Source: Toxotes chatareus
Lineage: Eukaryota > Chordata > Actinopteri > Toxotidae
Assembly: GCA_016801885.1 (NCBI GenBank)
Contig: CM028886.1
Coordinates: 1,463,001-1,527,000 of the forward strand
Reading direction: 5' to 3'
DNA length: 64,000 nt
The first letter of the stretch is position 1. The number at the start of each line of letters is the position of its first letter. Positions 62,401-64,000 of the stretch are shown here, in pieces. A model generated the notes under the pieces. It had not been told where the DNA came from, did not search any database, and was given only the letters and a program-made list of their open reading frames with translations. The position numbers and the translations under genes are program-made.

Positions 62401-63743
62401 AAACATGAAATTTGCAAAGGAGAAAAAAAAAGCAGCACCTCTGACAGAAAAGTATAAACTCTGTATTGTTATGTTTTCCATGCCTGCTGCAGGTTACTGT
62501 GCTAATGTCTTTTATCAAACTCTGTCTCTTTCAGTATGATCAATGCTGATTTCTGCACTGGCTCTGTGCTCATCTCATTTGGGGCTGTCTTGGGTAAAAC
62601 CAGCCCGGTCCAGCTGCTGATCATGGCGATGTTCGAGGTCACGCTGTTCGCTGTCAATGAGTTCATCCTGCTCACTGCTCTGGGGGTGAGTTACAGATAA
62701 CAGGTGTAGTTGTTATTACCTGAAGCTGATGTGACATTTTTTTATGATTATTATAAGGAATGCAGCGCAAACCAGAACAGCAACGACCAATCTGTGCAGA
62801 GGGCCGGAAACCTCAGGCTGAAGCTTCTGACTGAAGCTGTGTACTAACTTTGTTTCAGGCTAAAGATGCCGGAGGCTCCATGACCATCCACACATTTGGA
62901 GCCTACTTCGGCCTGATGGTGACTCGAATCCTGTACCGACCCAACCTGGAAAAGAGCAAACACAGGAACAGCTCAGTCTATCACTCTGACCTGTTCGCTA
63001 TGATCGGTAAATATCTTGCAAAGTTGGACCTTTCTTTCTCAAACAAAAATACTTCCAGTATCAGAGGAATCAGAGGAGTGATTCCACCCAGGCTAAGAAT
63101 CCTTGCTTGTGCTGTCATCTAGTGGTTACTGCATGCCCTGTCAACTGGCGGTGGCTTACTGTATCTCAAAAAGAGACTTAAGGATCACAGATTTTATTTG
63201 TCACCAATGTTTTGACCACACTGGCTTTTTTCAAGGCCTGAAAGACTTTTAAGGAAATCTTAATCCTAAGACGGCAGAGAGTAAAGCATCTTCTCTGACT
63301 ATACTTGAGATTTACCCAAAGGAAAGTCTGATGTCCTCATCAAAACCTGAACAAGAAACACAGATTTTCTGCTTTAACCAACTGCAAGTGCTCTTTTCAG
63401 AGAATGATGGACTCTACAGTGCTGGTCTTGTCTTTTCTCATCAGATAAAATCTGACAGACTGGCACTTTGTGGTTGCACTTGAACCATTTCTTGTTCCCA
63501 CTACAGCGTTCCATTTAACAGCATCTGTGGAGATAAATCAAACAAATGTCGTCCTTTTTGTTGTAAATCCATTCAGGTACCCTCTACCTGTGGATGTTCT
63601 GGCCCAGCTTCAATTCTGCCATCACGGCTCACGGAGACGACCAGCACCGCACAGCCCTGAACACCTACTACTCCCTGGCAGCCTGCACTCTGTCCACCTA
63701 CGCCATGTCCGCCATCACAGAACACAACGGAAAGCTGGACATG
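56049..63743 (+). CDS. rhbg: Rh type B glycoprotein, ammonia channel, 3' part outside window
   Basis: Five coding exons give the first 278 residues: 56049-56229, 61960-62146, 62535-62685, 62859-63006, 63577-63743, the last ending at ATG|GTGAGG. The protein starts MADGASTNMRLKLP, followed by the first membrane helix (ITCFILEIILIILFGVLVQY). An extracellular loop has an N-glycosylation site (HNES), then come FQDVHVMIFIGFGFLMTFL, FNFLIAAFALQWATLMQGF and MTIHTFGAYFGLMVTRILY. The His in IHTFGAYFGL corresponds to the first of the twin pore histidines of the Amt/Rh family. Rhbg moves NH3/NH4+ across basolateral membranes, in fish notably in gill. About 460-490 residues are usual, so roughly 40 percent is missing beyond position 64000. 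Intron 1 is 5.7 kb. Confidence 0.93.
59204..59429 (-). repeat. Interspersed fish repeat, second copy, inverted, with (GT)n
   Basis: It begins TTTGTGGGGACCAATAAGCT, passes through degenerate GGTTAG/TTAGGTT units (GTTTAGGTTAGTGCTGAGG, GGGTTGGGTTTAGG), then GGGTCCCCACAAAT and a (GT)n run of about 17 units. It is the reverse-complement counterpart of the repeat at 25789-25990. It lies in rhbg intron 1. Confidence 0.6.
61898..61919. repeat. Poly(A) tract next to rhbg exon 2
   Basis: About 21 A residues, 40 bases upstream of the exon 2 acceptor at 61959. Confidence 0.8.
62175..62201. repeat. (CA)n microsatellite in rhbg intron 2
   Basis: About 13 CA units, starting 28 bases after the exon 2 donor. 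Confidence 0.9.
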
Positions 63744-64000
63744 GTGAGGACACAGGATTGCCATTGCTGAGGTGGACTGTGGTTTTCCAAATCAAATCAA
63801 GGACAAAAAGTAGTAAATCTAAAATCTTTATATTAATAATTATTATTGTTCACAATCAAAGCTAACACAACAGAAGTGAAGGTTAACAGCAGATAAAATA
63901 AAAACTCAGAAGTAATAAAAAAGCGAAGAATCAGAGAACCAGACAGGTTTCTGTAACGTCCTGACTTCCTGTCAGCAGGGTGGGTCTCAGCTTATCAGGG

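Noticed and set aside
1..64000. CRISPR arrays, bacterial operons, tRNA or rRNA genes
   Set aside because: The window is vertebrate nuclear DNA with spliced genes. No spaced direct repeats, tRNA box A/B pair or rRNA signature was noticed by eye; a tRNA scan was not possible.

Overview
This window looks like a teleost (probably percomorph) chromosome segment. The genes are intron-rich with GT-AG junctions. Fish repeats are abundant: an L2/Maui-like LINE with a (TTCAA)n tail, Tc1-like remnants carrying the CACTTTATTAGGTACACCT end, many CA/GT microsatellites, and CCTAAC-containing interspersed repeats. The gene set METTL25B, ISG20L2, BCAN, HAPLN2 and RHBG matches human 1q22-q23 (recalled, not searched).

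Layout. 485-1011 (+) is a terminal PRY-SPRY exon of an immune-type gene. 1630-6239 (-) is an unusual gene: a signal peptide, four complete Frizzled cysteine-rich domains (each one phase-0 exon) and a calpain/sorcin-type penta-EF-hand domain, about 689 residues in 11 exons. I do not recognise this architecture and consider it the most interesting item. 7798-11429 (-) is mettl25b and 13597-15441 (+) is isg20l2. They diverge from a shared promoter region that has received a 0.4 kb fold-back element.

20041-41983 (+) is brevican (bcan): signal peptide, Ig, two link modules, a long acidic region with Ser-Gly sites, EGF, C-type lectin and sushi domains. Its 10.9 kb first intron contains a near full-length antisense LINE that ends almost at the splice acceptor of the signal-peptide exon. 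45198-47165 (-) is hapln2, the link-protein partner of brevican, converging tail-to-tail on bcan. Its signal-peptide exon was not found. 56049-63743 (+) is the first five coding exons of rhbg, an ammonia channel; the gene runs off the window.

Functional grouping. bcan and hapln2 encode partners of the hyaluronan-based perineuronal matrix. mettl25b and isg20l2 are housekeeping genes (a predicted methyltransferase and a nucleolar exonuclease). rhbg is an epithelial transporter. The FZ-PEF gene joins a Wnt/lipid-binding ectodomain type with a normally cytosolic calcium-binding domain; its role is unknown. Exon limits were placed by eye from splice motifs, phase and family resemblance, and no searches were run.
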